Assembly (NCBI RefSeq): GCF_017347095.1
Contig: NZ_JADPRZ010000027.1
Coordinates: 1 to 43,846 of the forward strand
DNA length: 43,846 bases
Reading direction: 5' to 3'
Origin: Sporosarcina sp. E16_8
GTDB lineage: Bacteria > Bacillota > Bacilli > Bacillales_A > Planococcaceae
The position numbers and the translations under genes were made by a program. Below the pieces are notes generated by a model that did not search any database, was not told the DNA's origin, and saw only the letters and a list, made by a program, of their open reading frames with translations. How positions within the stretch are numbered: the stretch's first letter is position 1; the number at the start of each line of letters is the position of its first letter. Of the stretch, positions 32,985 through 40,384 are shown piece after piece.

Positions 32985-33434
32985 TTAAACTCCAAACTGT
33001 TTAAAATGATGGTCAAGGTGCTTGTATATTCCTATACCCCATTGCTCAGAAGTAAGTTTCCCGAAAAAAGGATGCGGATGAGTTGTGCAATTCTCTGGTC
33101 CGTTATTTTGAAATGCGATAATTTTTTGTTTAAGCTTTTCTTTTTCCGTGTCAAATTCTCTATCATCTGCGATCAAAATGGTTGGAATAGTAGACAAATT
33201 ATGGGGCAATGTCTTGTCATTGTAAATAATTTGTTTTGCAAACCTCCCTACTATTATTCCTAACCAACTCCTTGGTGGGAAAGAATTTCCCATTGCAATG
33301 TCTTGGAAAGATGAACAATGCGCTAGCATTTGGGCAACATCCATTTTTACCCATCGCGGTTGTGAATTTGGACTCAATTTGTCAATACGCTTCAAAACTT
33401 CTGCTGTATGCATATGATTAAAAATATTCTTCAT
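32985..33434 (-). CDS. DUF1569 (DinB-like) protein
   Basis: A 149-residue protein of the DUF1569 family, a four-helix-bundle relative of DinB/YfiT metal proteins. Visible features: RIDKLSPNSQPRWVKMDVAQMLAHCSSFQDIAMG near the N-terminus, with the conserved His, and HPFFGKLTSEQWGIGIYKHLDHHFKQFG at the C-terminus, with the His cluster. Start ATG 33434 with AAAGGGGATATGCACTA upstream. Biochemical function is unknown for the family. Located beside a group II intron relic and dispersed repeats. Confidence 0.85.
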   Translation of the reverse strand: MKNIFNHMHTAEVLKRIDKLSPNSQPRWVKMDVAQMLAHCSSFQDIAMGNSFPPRSWLGIIVGRFAKQIIYNDKTLPHNLSTIPTILIADDREFDTEKEKLKQKIIAFQNNGPENCTTHPHPFFGKLTSEQWGIGIYKHLDHHFKQFGV

Positions 33435-33479
33435 TAGTGCATATCCCCTTTAATTATTATGGGTCAACCTTCTTAATTT

Positions 33480-33530
33480 ATTTGGCCCGATAATTGAACA
33501 CAAGTTAAACAACACTGTTCAACTAGTCGA
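33480..33530. repeat. Dispersed motif next to the group II intron
   Basis: TTTGGCCCGATAATTGAACA (from 33480) matches motifs at 32191 and 32767. It continues into the 3' flank of the intron (TCGACTAGTTGAACAG on the minus strand), so the intron may have inserted in or beside a repeat of this type. Confidence 0.5.
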
Positions 33531-34210
33531 GTAGAAGGGAACCTCTCTACCTTGCGGTAGATTGTGTTCCTCCCCCCTCACAGAACCGTGCTTGCGCTAT
33601 TTACGCACACGGCTCTTCCTAGTCACCATTCACATAATGTAGCTAATCTCTTTTGATCAGATTTTGCAAATTCTGCTATCCTTACTAGTTTTGTTTCCAT
33701 TTATTATCCCTACCTCTGTGTGTAGTAAATGTGTCTCTAGTAAGGGTGATGACTTGGTAGCAGCCTTTCCTCCATCGGCATTACCCAACTTCATTGGTAC
33801 TACGCTGCTATCCGACTCCCTACACGGCATTTGGCTTCCTTGCTTATTATCGCTTGTACACCATACTCTTCTATAAGAAGAAAAGACCGGTAGGGTCTCC
33901 CGAGTTGCCGTATCATATCAATGTGTGACGTGCCAAGGTCTCTGACTCCAGAGAGGTTTTATCCATCTTGCCTTTAACGATGGATAAAATGTAGCTTTCT
34001 GCCGCAGGTAAGGCATCAGCCCTCTCGATTTACTAACATTTTGGAGCTCAATCCCTTCAACCATTTGGCTTTCGGCCCGCCACCTAACTGTCTACGCTTA
34101 AAGGCTACTGTTACCAGTAGCCCTCCAAGACTCGCTACGAGTGAATGGCTAGTTCTTTCTCGACGGGAATCCCACCCGCTATATGACACGACCTAGGCTC
34201 GGCCGCACAC
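33531..34210 (-). mobile_element. Group II intron relic lacking its reverse transcriptase
   Basis: About 680 nt on the minus strand. The 5' end is GTGTGCGGCC, fitting the GUGYG intron start. Domain V is GAGCCGTGTGCG...GCACGGTTC (33583-33615), with the AGC triad and closing stem. Domain VI is a hairpin GGAAC...TCTACC-GCAA-GGTAGA...GTTCC (33538-33570), with unpaired A's near the branch position, and the 3' end is about TTCTAC. Domain I-like stems such as GGTGGGATTCCC are also evident. Domain IV keeps only a 25-codon remnant of the maturase start. It cannot move on its own, but could splice or be mobilised in trans if folding is intact. Exact ends are uncertain by a few nucleotides. Confidence 0.8.
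33623..33700 (-). pseudogene. Remnant of the intron-encoded reverse transcriptase
   Basis: ATG 33700 opens METKLVRIAEFAKSDQKR, the usual N-terminus of bacterial group II intron proteins, but after seven more codons it stops, just 8 nt before domain V. Nearly the whole RT-maturase gene (normally about 400-600 codons) has been deleted. Confidence 0.65.
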
Positions 34211-34293
34211 CTGCTCGTTAGCGCAATAAGAAAAGCATTATTGTTGTTCCGTTCAAGCACATGTTAGGTAAAGTAAGAAATTACTCTTTCCGA

Positions 34294-34902
34294 TTAATTA
34301 ATATGAAATTTCAATCTTCTTTCATCAAAAGTTTTTTCATCTTCGGTTCCAAATCCGTAACCATCAAAAATAATTGAATTTACTGGAACTAGCGGAGTTA
34401 ATGCGATTTTCCAATTACCATCTTCCAATACAAGAACCACTAAGAAATAATTAACCCCATTTATGTGATACTCATTTTCGTGATAAACCTTATAATCAAC
34501 CGCAACATAAAACGCCCTTTTAATACTGTACTTATCCATATAACGATTCGGTAAATAATTTTCAGCATAATCATATGGTAGCTCTTTCCACTTTATTAAT
34601 CGAGCTTTTCTAATATTGAGTAAACCTAACTTTTTTTCCTGGTTTTCTTCATCATCCATAAAACTTTTCATTTCATTTGCTTCTTCCTTAACATACCACT
34701 TATCTACATTAATCCATCGATTTGCATTTATATCATTAAAATAGCCAGCGATTACTTTTATTGCAGATTTATACCTAACTTCAGTGGAGCTTTCGCGGAT
34801 TGAAGGAGAAGTAGTGTTGGGATTCGCAATTACTGTTCCATAATTCAACCCACAAATTAATATACCAATTAAAACCAACAGAAGAGGGCCACTTTTATTC
34901 AA
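34294..34902 (-). CDS. Hypothetical exported or membrane-anchored protein
   Basis: About 202 residues. The N-terminus (NKSGPLLLVLIGILICGLNYGTVIA) is a signal peptide or anchor. The rest is soluble with a pattern suggestive of NTF2-like or small lumenal domains: YKSAIKVIAGYFNDINANRWINVDKWY, then IKRAFYVAVDYKVYHENEYHINGVNYFLVVLVLEDGNWKIAL. I use TTG 34902 because GGGGTGAT lies about 4-8 nt upstream; ATG 34908 overlaps that site. I know no named family. It is separated from the intron by 83 bp and from PadR by repeats. Confidence 0.65.
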   Translation of the reverse strand: MNKSGPLLLVLIGILICGLNYGTVIANPNTTSPSIRESSTEVRYKSAIKVIAGYFNDINANRWINVDKWYVKEEANEMKSFMDDEENQEKKLGLLNIRKARLIKWKELPYDYAENYLPNRYMDKYSIKRAFYVAVDYKVYHENEYHINGVNYFLVVLVLEDGNWKIALTPLVPVNSIIFDGYGFGTEDEKTFDERRLKFHIN

Positions 34903-34973
34903 TATCATCACCCCAAATCATATTTGGGTTTAGTTTATGCAGTTCAGTTAAAACAATCCGTTGTAATTCAATG

Positions 34974-35000
34974 TTTTCTCCCCATCAACCGAACCCGTTA
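34974..35000 (-). repeat. 27-bp dispersed repeat, copy 2 (inverted)
   Basis: Exact reverse complement of the copy at 30164-30190. The two enclose the accessory block of EamA, csaA, VOC, DUF1569 and the intron as inverted flanks. Confidence 0.85.
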
Positions 35001-35070
35001 GAAAATCAAGTGCTTTTTGATATCCAGTACCTTGCAATGAACAATACCTTATGATATATTGTTGTCAACG

Positions 35071-35093
35071 AGTACTTTGTATACGCCAGTACT
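35071..35093. promoter_or_regulatory. Possible PadR operator
   Basis: AGTACT (35071-35076) repeats at 35088-35093 with an 11-bp spacer, about 36 bp upstream of the PadR start. PadR proteins often autoregulate through paired palindromic sites; assignment here is tentative. Confidence 0.35.
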
Positions 35094-35128
35094 ATTCATT
35101 AATTACTAGCGGAAGGAGTGTGTGTGAA

Positions 35129-35452
35129 GTGAATGTGCAATTCAAAAAAGGCGTGCTGAATTTATGCGTGCTTGTTCTTCTCGATAAGCAAGATCGCTAT
35201 GGTTACGAGCTTGTGCAAAAGATTTCCGATCAAATTTCCATTTCTGAGGGATCAGTTTATCCCCTGTTGCGACGTTTAACGAAAGAAGGTTATTTCACGA
35301 CCTATTTGCAGGAATCAACGGAAGGACCTCCCCGTAAGTATTATAAATTGACGGATGCGGGTCGTACCTATCTTCACGACCAATTAGCGGAGTGGAAAAA
35401 TTTCACGGATGGCGTCAATACATTAATCGAGGAGGGTGTACAGAATGACTGA
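35129..35452 (+). CDS. PadR-family transcriptional regulator
   Basis: A 107-residue winged-helix regulator. Domain order: helix-turn-helix with LNLCVLVLLDKQDRYGYELVQKI, ISEGSVYPLLRRLTKEGYF (recognition helix and wing), PRKYYKLTDAGRTYL, then a short C-terminal dimerisation helix. Start GTG 35129 with GGAAGGAG upstream; the frame is open further upstream but has no ribosome site. Its last 8 bases overlap the start of the HAAS-DUF4097 gene (ATGACTGA), so the two are coupled. Pairs of PadR with DUF1700/HAAS and DUF4097 proteins recur in Firmicutes, where PadR represses the operon in response to envelope or drug stress. Confidence 0.9.
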   Translation: MNVQFKKGVLNLCVLVLLDKQDRYGYELVQKISDQISISEGSVYPLLRRLTKEGYFTTYLQESTEGPPRKYYKLTDAGRTYLHDQLAEWKNFTDGVNTLIEEGVQND

Positions 35453-36473
35453 AAACCAATTTATAGGTGAACTTGAAACTGCATTGAAACGACTGCCTAC
35501 TGAGGAACGGAATGACATTATTCAAGATATCCAGGAATACTTCACTAACGGTCGTGAGGATGGAAAGTCAGAAAGTGAGATTGCTACTTCTCTAGGATCT
35601 CCTGTTAAAATTGCTTAGGAATTACTTGGGTCGTATTCATTTGTGGAAAATAAAGCGGAATTCACATCGACGAATGAAGTCATTACAATCCAAGATGATC
35701 GATTTTTGAATGTCGACATCAACGTCCAGCATGGCGCACTAGTTGTCAGCCCGTCTGACAGTTCGGTGACGACCGCCGAATTAATTGGCTCCAATGAGAA
35801 ATTGAAACTAACTGCGGAAGTGGTTGGCGATACATTGTTCATCCGGCTGAAAAGCCTACGCCACTGGTTACTCATGTTTAATTTCAACATGAAGGCAGTG
35901 ACACTCAACGTTTTCATTCCTAAGAAGCTGTATCAAACGATTGTGATGAAGACAGATAATGGACGGATTTCTGCCGAGAAAATACTGTGCAAAAAAATCA
36001 GTGTGAATACCGATAATGGAAAGATCCAATTAAAAGAGATTGCTGCCACGTCGTTGACTGCCGAAACGGATAATGGACGAATTGAAGTTGATAAGGTGCA
36101 GGTCGATCATTTACGCACGAAAACGGATAACGGGCGAATTGAAATGCGTCATGTTGATGCGGACAGCATTGTAGCTGAGTCTGATAACGGTCGAATCGAG
36201 CTCGAACATGTTACGGGTTCCATTGTCGGCAGTACGGATAATGGACGGATTACGCTTCAGACGGATAGCCTTGATCGGAATATTGATTTTCAAACGGATA
36301 ACGGAAGTATTGTTATCCAATCAACTAGCAAGCCAACGAATGTTTCCATTCATACGAAAACCGGACATGGTAAAGTCGATGTATTTGGCGAACGAAATTC
36401 ACGGACGGTCATCGGCGCTGGTGAACATACGATTCGCTTGAAGTCGGATAATGGACGGATTACGGTAGGGTGA
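35445..36473 (+). pseudogene. HAAS-DUF4097 protein gene split by an in-frame TAG
   Basis: ATG 35445 (GAGGAGGG upstream) encodes a HAAS/DUF1700-type helical domain: FIGELETALKRLPTEERNDIIQDIQEYF, ATSLGSPVKIA. A TAG at 35616-35618 then interrupts the frame, and the same frame continues ELLGSYSFVENKAEF into a DUF4097 beta-helix with eight TDNGRI-like repeats about 18 residues apart, up to 36473. Without the stop the product would be 342 residues. A CAG or AAG to TAG change would explain it. GTG 35643 could reinitiate but has no clear ribosome site. The second half shows no further damage, so the mutation looks recent, or the two halves are made separately. Confidence 0.75.
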
Positions 36474-36476
36474 TTG

Positions 36477-36565
36477 TGGATATGGTTGGTTAGCGAAGTT
36501 ATATGCTTGGCCTTCAACGTTATATGATTGCTTGGCTGACGGATACGGTCGGCAACTTTATATTC
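36477..36565. repeat. Degenerate 21-bp repeat array related to the 14.2-kb array
   Basis: Read on the minus strand, CATATAAC or CATATCC words recur at 21-bp steps (ending at 36484, 36505 and 36526), with a weaker ATATAAAG further on. The unit core CATATAAC and the ~20-bp period match the five-unit array at 14176-14275. Placed just after the DUF4097 stop. Non-coding. Confidence 0.55.
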
Positions 36566-36597
36566 TCGCTCTCCATGTCAGCCAGTAAATTTCAAGA

Positions 36598-36645
36598 AAA
36601 AAAGCTGATGATACACCGATTTTCCGGTGTATCATCAGCTTTTCA
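36598..36645. terminator. Bidirectional terminator
   Basis: AAAAGCTGATGATACACCG (36600-36618) and its exact complement (36625-36643) with a 6-nt loop, between the convergent DUF4097 and DinB-like genes. Confidence 0.85.
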
Positions 36646-36651
36646 ATGTTT

Positions 36652-37155
36652 TCACACGACTGGCGCTTCTCCGCCAAACGCTGCCCACTCTTCACGGGAT
36701 GGTCCGTAGACGCCCGGTACACGCAAGCCGGCTTGCCTCATGAGTACTGTCATTTGACCGCGGTGATGCGTTTGGTGCGCTGTTAATATAGCTAGGACAG
36801 TTCCAATCGACCATTGCTCCCCGTACATCTCTTTTAATTCGGCCAACGATTCATCAGTCCACTGTTCTTTGATTGCTGCAACCATTGCTTCATTAGTTGA
36901 ACTGTAAGCTCCCGCGATTTCGGCAGCCGTTGTTGGTACAGCTGCATCGTGAGGATTCGCTTCGAAAGTAAGACCTGTACGTGACATCATCTCTCCAAGC
37001 GTTGTGACGACATGCCACGCGATTCGGCCAAGGGTACGATCTTCAGGTGAAACTTCTTGTTCAAGGGATTTATCAGTTAATGCATCTAGTATTGTTTGTG
37101 TCGATCCACTTTCATGGCCCCAGTTAATAAGAAACTCTTCGATTGTTTTAAACAA
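36652..37155 (-). CDS. DinB-family metalloprotein
   Basis: A 167-residue DinB/YfiT-type four-helix protein. The metal-binding histidine triad is visible: H48 in GRIAWHVVTTLGEMM, and H127 and H131 in LTAHQTHHRGQMTVLMRQAGL. LRVPGVYGPSREEWA at the end is common in the family. Start ATG 37155 with TTGGAGGGATTATAG upstream. These proteins are metal-dependent, some acting as thiol transferases (for example bacillithiol S-transferases), but a specific role cannot be assigned. Monocistronic. Confidence 0.9.
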   Translation of the reverse strand: MFKTIEEFLINWGHESGSTQTILDALTDKSLEQEVSPEDRTLGRIAWHVVTTLGEMMSRTGLTFEANPHDAAVPTTAAEIAGAYSSTNEAMVAAIKEQWTDESLAELKEMYGEQWSIGTVLAILTAHQTHHRGQMTVLMRQAGLRVPGVYGPSREEWAAFGGEAPVV

Positions 37156-37381
37156 CTATAATCCCTCCAACTTCTTCTAAACTCTATAAACCTTTTCGCC
37201 ATTAGTCGTAATTTCTCCTGCAATATCATAAAAATAGAGGACGAGGAGGCATCCTCTATTGGCTGTTTGTGGAACTCTTTATTTTATCATCTTCCACAAC
37301 TACACTCATTATTCCCTATCATGCTTATAATGAAACAACATCGTCATGGTATAATTTTCAAAATTAGAATGGAGGAATTTT

Positions 37382-38707
37382 GTGGCTCGTAAAAGAATGC
37401 TGTTTTCATTCCTACTATTATTTTCTATGCTACTGACAGCTTGCTCGGCGAAAACATCCGGTGTGGATAGTCCTGAATTTGATCAAGCACAAACTGAATT
37501 TATCGAGGAATTAAACATTGAAAAAATTTACACTTCACTGAATGAATTAACGAAAAATCCTCGAGTAGCTGGCACTAGTTCGGAAATGCGTGCAGCTGCT
37601 TTTTTGACTGCACAATTGAAGGCGGAGGGCTATGAAGTTGCCGTTCAATCATTCGATTTCGAAAGGTACGTCATACCGGAGTCGCACGACCTGGTTGTCG
37701 AAGGTTTTTCAGGTCAACTCTCACCCGCCCCGTTTCAATATTCGGTTGACGGTACTGTTGACGGCCTATTGGTCGATGCAGGATATGGTTTGAAAAAAGA
37801 TTACAAAAAAATTGATGTGAAAGGGAAAATTGCACTTGTCGCTGTCGATAAAACCGCTTTTTCTGAACTGGTTTTATTGGCATCAGATGCTGGTGCAAAG
37901 GCAATTCTTCTCTATTTCCCCGATGAATTAGAAATTGATAACTGGACGCTTGGTAAAGAGCATTATAACGACTTCATTCCAGCGCTAGCTCTTACTTATG
38001 ATGAAGGGACAAAGCTTGTTGAATTAGTAAAAAATAGTACTTCTGTCAATGTGGCTATTAAAATTAAAGGGGCCCGTATTGACAAGGTTGCATCACAAAA
38101 CTTGATTGCCACTAAGCATGCCACCTCAGAAGCGAATGATGACATCATACTAATTGGTGCCCATTACGATTCCGTCGATGAAGCACCCGGTGCGAGTGAC
38201 AATGCAAGTGGTACTGCAGTTGTCCTTGAACTGGCTAGAATGTTCAAATCGGTTCCAACAAGTAAAGAAATCCGATTCCTATTTTTTGGTGCTGAAGAAG
38301 AAGGATTACACGGGTCAGAAAAGTATGTAAGTGCACTGACGAAAGATGAAATTAAGCGCTCTGCCGCCATGTTCAACTTGGATATGGTTGGCAGTGCAGA
38401 CGCGGGAGATTTAGCCATTCAAACGATAGATGGAGCGGACAATACCGTTACAAAAGCTGCAAGTAAAGCTAATGAGGCACTGAATGGTGATCCAATTGAG
38501 ACCGACTTTGGAGACAGAAGCGATCACACACCTTTTCATAACGCAGGAATCGACGCTGCATTGTTCATTTATGATCCTGTGGAAGCGTGGTATCATACGC
38601 CAGAGGACACAATTGAAAAGTTAAGTAAGGATCGCCTTATTAACGTCGCCAAAATTGTTGGTACATCGGTTTTTGAACTGACTTTTTCAGGAATGATTGA
38701 AGAGTAA
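37382..38707 (+). CDS. M28-family aminopeptidase lipoprotein with PA domain
   Basis: A 441-residue lipoprotein exported by a signal peptide with lipobox LTAC (KRMLFSFLLLFSMLLTAC). A protease-associated domain (about 105-215, with KIALVAVDK and GAKAILLYFPDE) is inserted before the M28 zinc peptidase domain. Metal ligands can be read: GAHYDSVDEAPGASDNASG (His, Asp), EEEGLHGS (catalytic Glu and ligand Glu), NLDMVGSAD (Asp) and WYHTPEDT (His). The likely role is trimming of peptides at the outer membrane face. Start GTG 37382 with TGGAGGAA upstream. An extended -10 (TGGTATAAT) about 35 bp upstream suggests its own promoter. Confidence 0.93.
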   Translation: MARKRMLFSFLLLFSMLLTACSAKTSGVDSPEFDQAQTEFIEELNIEKIYTSLNELTKNPRVAGTSSEMRAAAFLTAQLKAEGYEVAVQSFDFERYVIPESHDLVVEGFSGQLSPAPFQYSVDGTVDGLLVDAGYGLKKDYKKIDVKGKIALVAVDKTAFSELVLLASDAGAKAILLYFPDELEIDNWTLGKEHYNDFIPALALTYDEGTKLVELVKNSTSVNVAIKIKGARIDKVASQNLIATKHATSEANDDIILIGAHYDSVDEAPGASDNASGTAVVLELARMFKSVPTSKEIRFLFFGAEEEGLHGSEKYVSALTKDEIKRSAAMFNLDMVGSADAGDLAIQTIDGADNTVTKAASKANEALNGDPIETDFGDRSDHTPFHNAGIDAALFIYDPVEAWYHTPEDTIEKLSKDRLINVAKIVGTSVFELTFSGMIEE

Positions 38708-38767
38708 TACAATAAGAGTTCTTTATTCACCCAATTTGGCATACTAAAGATAAAGGGAGGCTGCTTT

Positions 38768-39214
38768 ATGACGACCATTCTAATCGACGCGGATGCGTGT
38801 CCGGTTGTGAAAGAAACGATCCGAATAGCGGGGACCTTCGGATTTCGCTGCATCCTTATCTGCGATACAACCCACGAAATGCATCGGGATGGTGCAGAGA
38901 CAATTATCGTCTCGAAGGGGGCGGATGCAGTCGATTTTGTGCTTGTAAATCGCGTACAGAAAGATGATATTGTTGTAACACAGGATTATGGATTAGCCGC
39001 AATGGTACTTGCAAAAAAAGGCCATCCACTCGATCAAAACGGGCGACTCTATACGGAGGACAACATCGACCAGCTGTTATATGCCCGTCATACAGCTCAG
39101 AAAGTCCGAATGGCTGGTGGACGATTACGTGGTCCAAAAAAGCGCTCCAAAGAAAGTGATTTGAAGTTCGAAGAGAGTTTGAAGAAGTTGTGTGCGGAGC
39201 TTGTAGAGAAGTAA
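38768..39214 (+). CDS. yqxD: UPF0178 (DUF188, YaiI/YqxD) family protein
   Basis: A 148-residue member of UPF0178, structurally a PIN-like/NYN-type fold, presumed nuclease-like but uncharacterised. Motifs: ILIDADACPVVKETIRIA at the N-terminus, VSKGADAVDFVLVNRVQKDDIVVTQDYGLAAMVLAKKG with the acidic cluster, and RLRGPKKRSKESDLKFEESL at the C-terminus. Start ATG 38768 with AAAGGGAGG upstream. In Bacillus yqxD sits near dnaG-sigA; here it follows an M28 peptidase and is monocistronic with a terminator. Confidence 0.93.
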   Translation: MTTILIDADACPVVKETIRIAGTFGFRCILICDTTHEMHRDGAETIIVSKGADAVDFVLVNRVQKDDIVVTQDYGLAAMVLAKKGHPLDQNGRLYTEDNIDQLLYARHTAQKVRMAGGRLRGPKKRSKESDLKFEESLKKLCAELVEK

Positions 39215-39251
39215 AAAAAGAATCTGTAAGCATCTTATCAACAACTGAAAT

Positions 39252-39287
39252 AGAGCCCTAAACCATAATCGGTTGGGCTCTTTTTTA
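39252..39287 (+). terminator. Terminator of the UPF0178 gene
   Basis: AGAGCCC...AACC / GGTT...GGGCTCT stem with a 6-nt loop, then TTTTTT. Confidence 0.85.
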
Positions 39288-39585
39288 TCGTTATCGTTAT
39301 TTTTTATCTCTTAATTCTTTTAAAAGTTCTATTATACGGTCATTTTGCGTTTCAATAGAATTTATTCTTTATAAATACTTTCTATTCTATGTTGAGATAA
39401 AATATTCCATTGAATTCACTATTGCGCTCGGGGATGCCTTCGCTAAGTTGAAATAGGTATTCATTTGTTCATTATGTATATCACCTCCGAGATTAGTAGA
39501 AGATATAAAGGTATTTACGGTAAATAATATGCTATAATCAAAATGCCGCAAATTTTCAGTATTTCTATTATAGGAGGGGTTTATT
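39288..39585. other. Intergenic region with a promoter and a gene scrap
   Basis: An extended -10 (TGCTATAAT, 39530-39538) lies 48 bp upstream of the leader peptide and likely drives it. On the minus strand about 23 codons (NSIETQNDRIIELLKELRDKK then stop, near 39303-39372) look like the tail of a small coiled-coil protein, but no start is left. Otherwise nothing. Confidence 0.4.
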
Positions 39586-39642
39586 ATGACAAAAATACGT
39601 ATATTTATTACTAACACCTACAAGGGGATAGCGACTAATTAA
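39586..39642 (+). CDS. 18-residue leader peptide of the GNAT gene
   Basis: ATG 39586 opens MTKIRIFITNTYKGIATN and TAA, with an excellent Shine-Dalgarno (TAGGAGGGG) 6 nt upstream. It has the same length as the leader of the EamA gene. Its 3' part contains AAGGGGA, which can pair with TCCCC just upstream of the acetyltransferase's ribosome site. Probably a regulatory leader peptide; unproven. Confidence 0.65.
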   Translation: MTKIRIFITNTYKGIATN

Positions 39643-39657
39643 CAAATTGGTTTAGTG

Positions 39658-39682
39658 TTTCCCCGAATTTTGAAAGGGGAAA
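39658..39682 (+). promoter_or_regulatory. SD-sequestering hairpin before the GNAT gene
   Basis: TTTCCCC (39658-39664) pairs with GGGGAAA (39676-39682), burying the Shine-Dalgarno of the gene that starts at 39686. GGGGA at 39624-39628 in the leader reading frame can compete for TCCCC. Confidence 0.6.
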
Positions 39683-39685
39683 ATC

Positions 39686-40141
39686 ATGAGTACAGAGAAT
39701 GTGAAAATTGTAGAATTAAATGCAGAAAATTGGTATGACTGTTGTGAATTAAAGGTATCAAAAGAACAAATAGAATATATTGAGCCAAATGCTATCTCAA
39801 TAGCTCAATCAAAGTTTGAACTTACGTTAAGGCCATATGCTATTTATGCTGAAGAAAAAGTAGTCGGCTTTTTGATGTACAACTCTGTTCAAGAGGAACT
39901 TGATGGTTATTGGGTATATAGAATAATGGTAGATAAGCAATTCCAGGGTAAAGGTATTGGTAAAGCTGCAACTAAACTAATGATTTCAGAAATGGCTAAA
40001 TCGCTGAATGCCAAAAAGATTGTTGTAGGTTTTCATCCAGAAAACTTGGGAGCACATAATTTGTACTCAAGTTTAGGATTTATTGACTCTGGTGATAGGT
40101 TCGGTAAAGAAATGGCAGTTATTAAATATATAACCGATTGA
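39686..40141 (+). CDS. GNAT acetyltransferase, BltD-like (possible polyamine N-acetyltransferase)
   Basis: A 151-residue GNAT-fold enzyme that transfers acetyl from acetyl-CoA to an amine. The acetyl-CoA-binding motif A is VYRIMVDKQFQGKGIGKAAT (Q-x-x-G-x-G), followed by KKIVVGFHPENLGAHNLYSSLGFIDSGDR (motif B). The N-terminal LKVSKEQIEYIEPNAISIAQS resembles spermine/spermidine acetyltransferases of the BltD/PaiA type, so a polyamine or related amine is likely; an antibiotic amine is the alternative raised by the leader peptide. Start ATG 39686 with AAAGGGGA, inside a predicted hairpin. Confidence 0.88.
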   Translation: MSTENVKIVELNAENWYDCCELKVSKEQIEYIEPNAISIAQSKFELTLRPYAIYAEEKVVGFLMYNSVQEELDGYWVYRIMVDKQFQGKGIGKAATKLMISEMAKSLNAKKIVVGFHPENLGAHNLYSSLGFIDSGDRFGKEMAVIKYITD

Positions 40142-40194
40142 TAAGCCAATAAGCACCTAAAAATTTGTACTAACTGATGCTTCAATTGTATATC

Positions 40195-40244
40195 GAAAGA
40201 GCCTGTTTTGAATAATCCCTTTCAAAACAGGCTCTTTCTTTTTG
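40195..40244 (+). terminator. Terminator of the GNAT gene
   Basis: AAAGAGCCTGTTTTGA and TCAAAACAGGCTCTTT with a short loop, then CTTTTTG. Confidence 0.88.
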
Positions 40245-40384
40245 CTCGCTTTTAAATTTCTTTCCTTGCTACTGCTTTAAATTGCTCCCCAATGAACGAA
40301 AACCCCGAAGCATATCGACAGTTTTTTTCATGGTTCTGTCATCTTTTGTACAAGTTATGCGTACGTTGAAGTGTAGACAATCGT

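Noticed and set aside
33664..33876. A 70-codon plus-strand frame
   Set aside because: It lies inside the group II intron on the opposite strand, with no ribosome site.
35616..35618. TAG as a recoded pyrrolysine or selenocysteine-like codon
   Set aside because: Pyrrolysine genes are not expected here, TAG is not a selenocysteine codon, and the position is not catalytic; a nonsense mutation is simpler.
36503..36709. A 68-codon plus-strand frame after DUF4097
   Set aside because: It runs through a terminator hairpin and into the convergent DinB-like gene, without a ribosome site.
38904..39233. A 109-codon minus-strand frame
   Set aside because: Antisense shadow of the UPF0178 gene, whose family motifs are clear on the plus strand.
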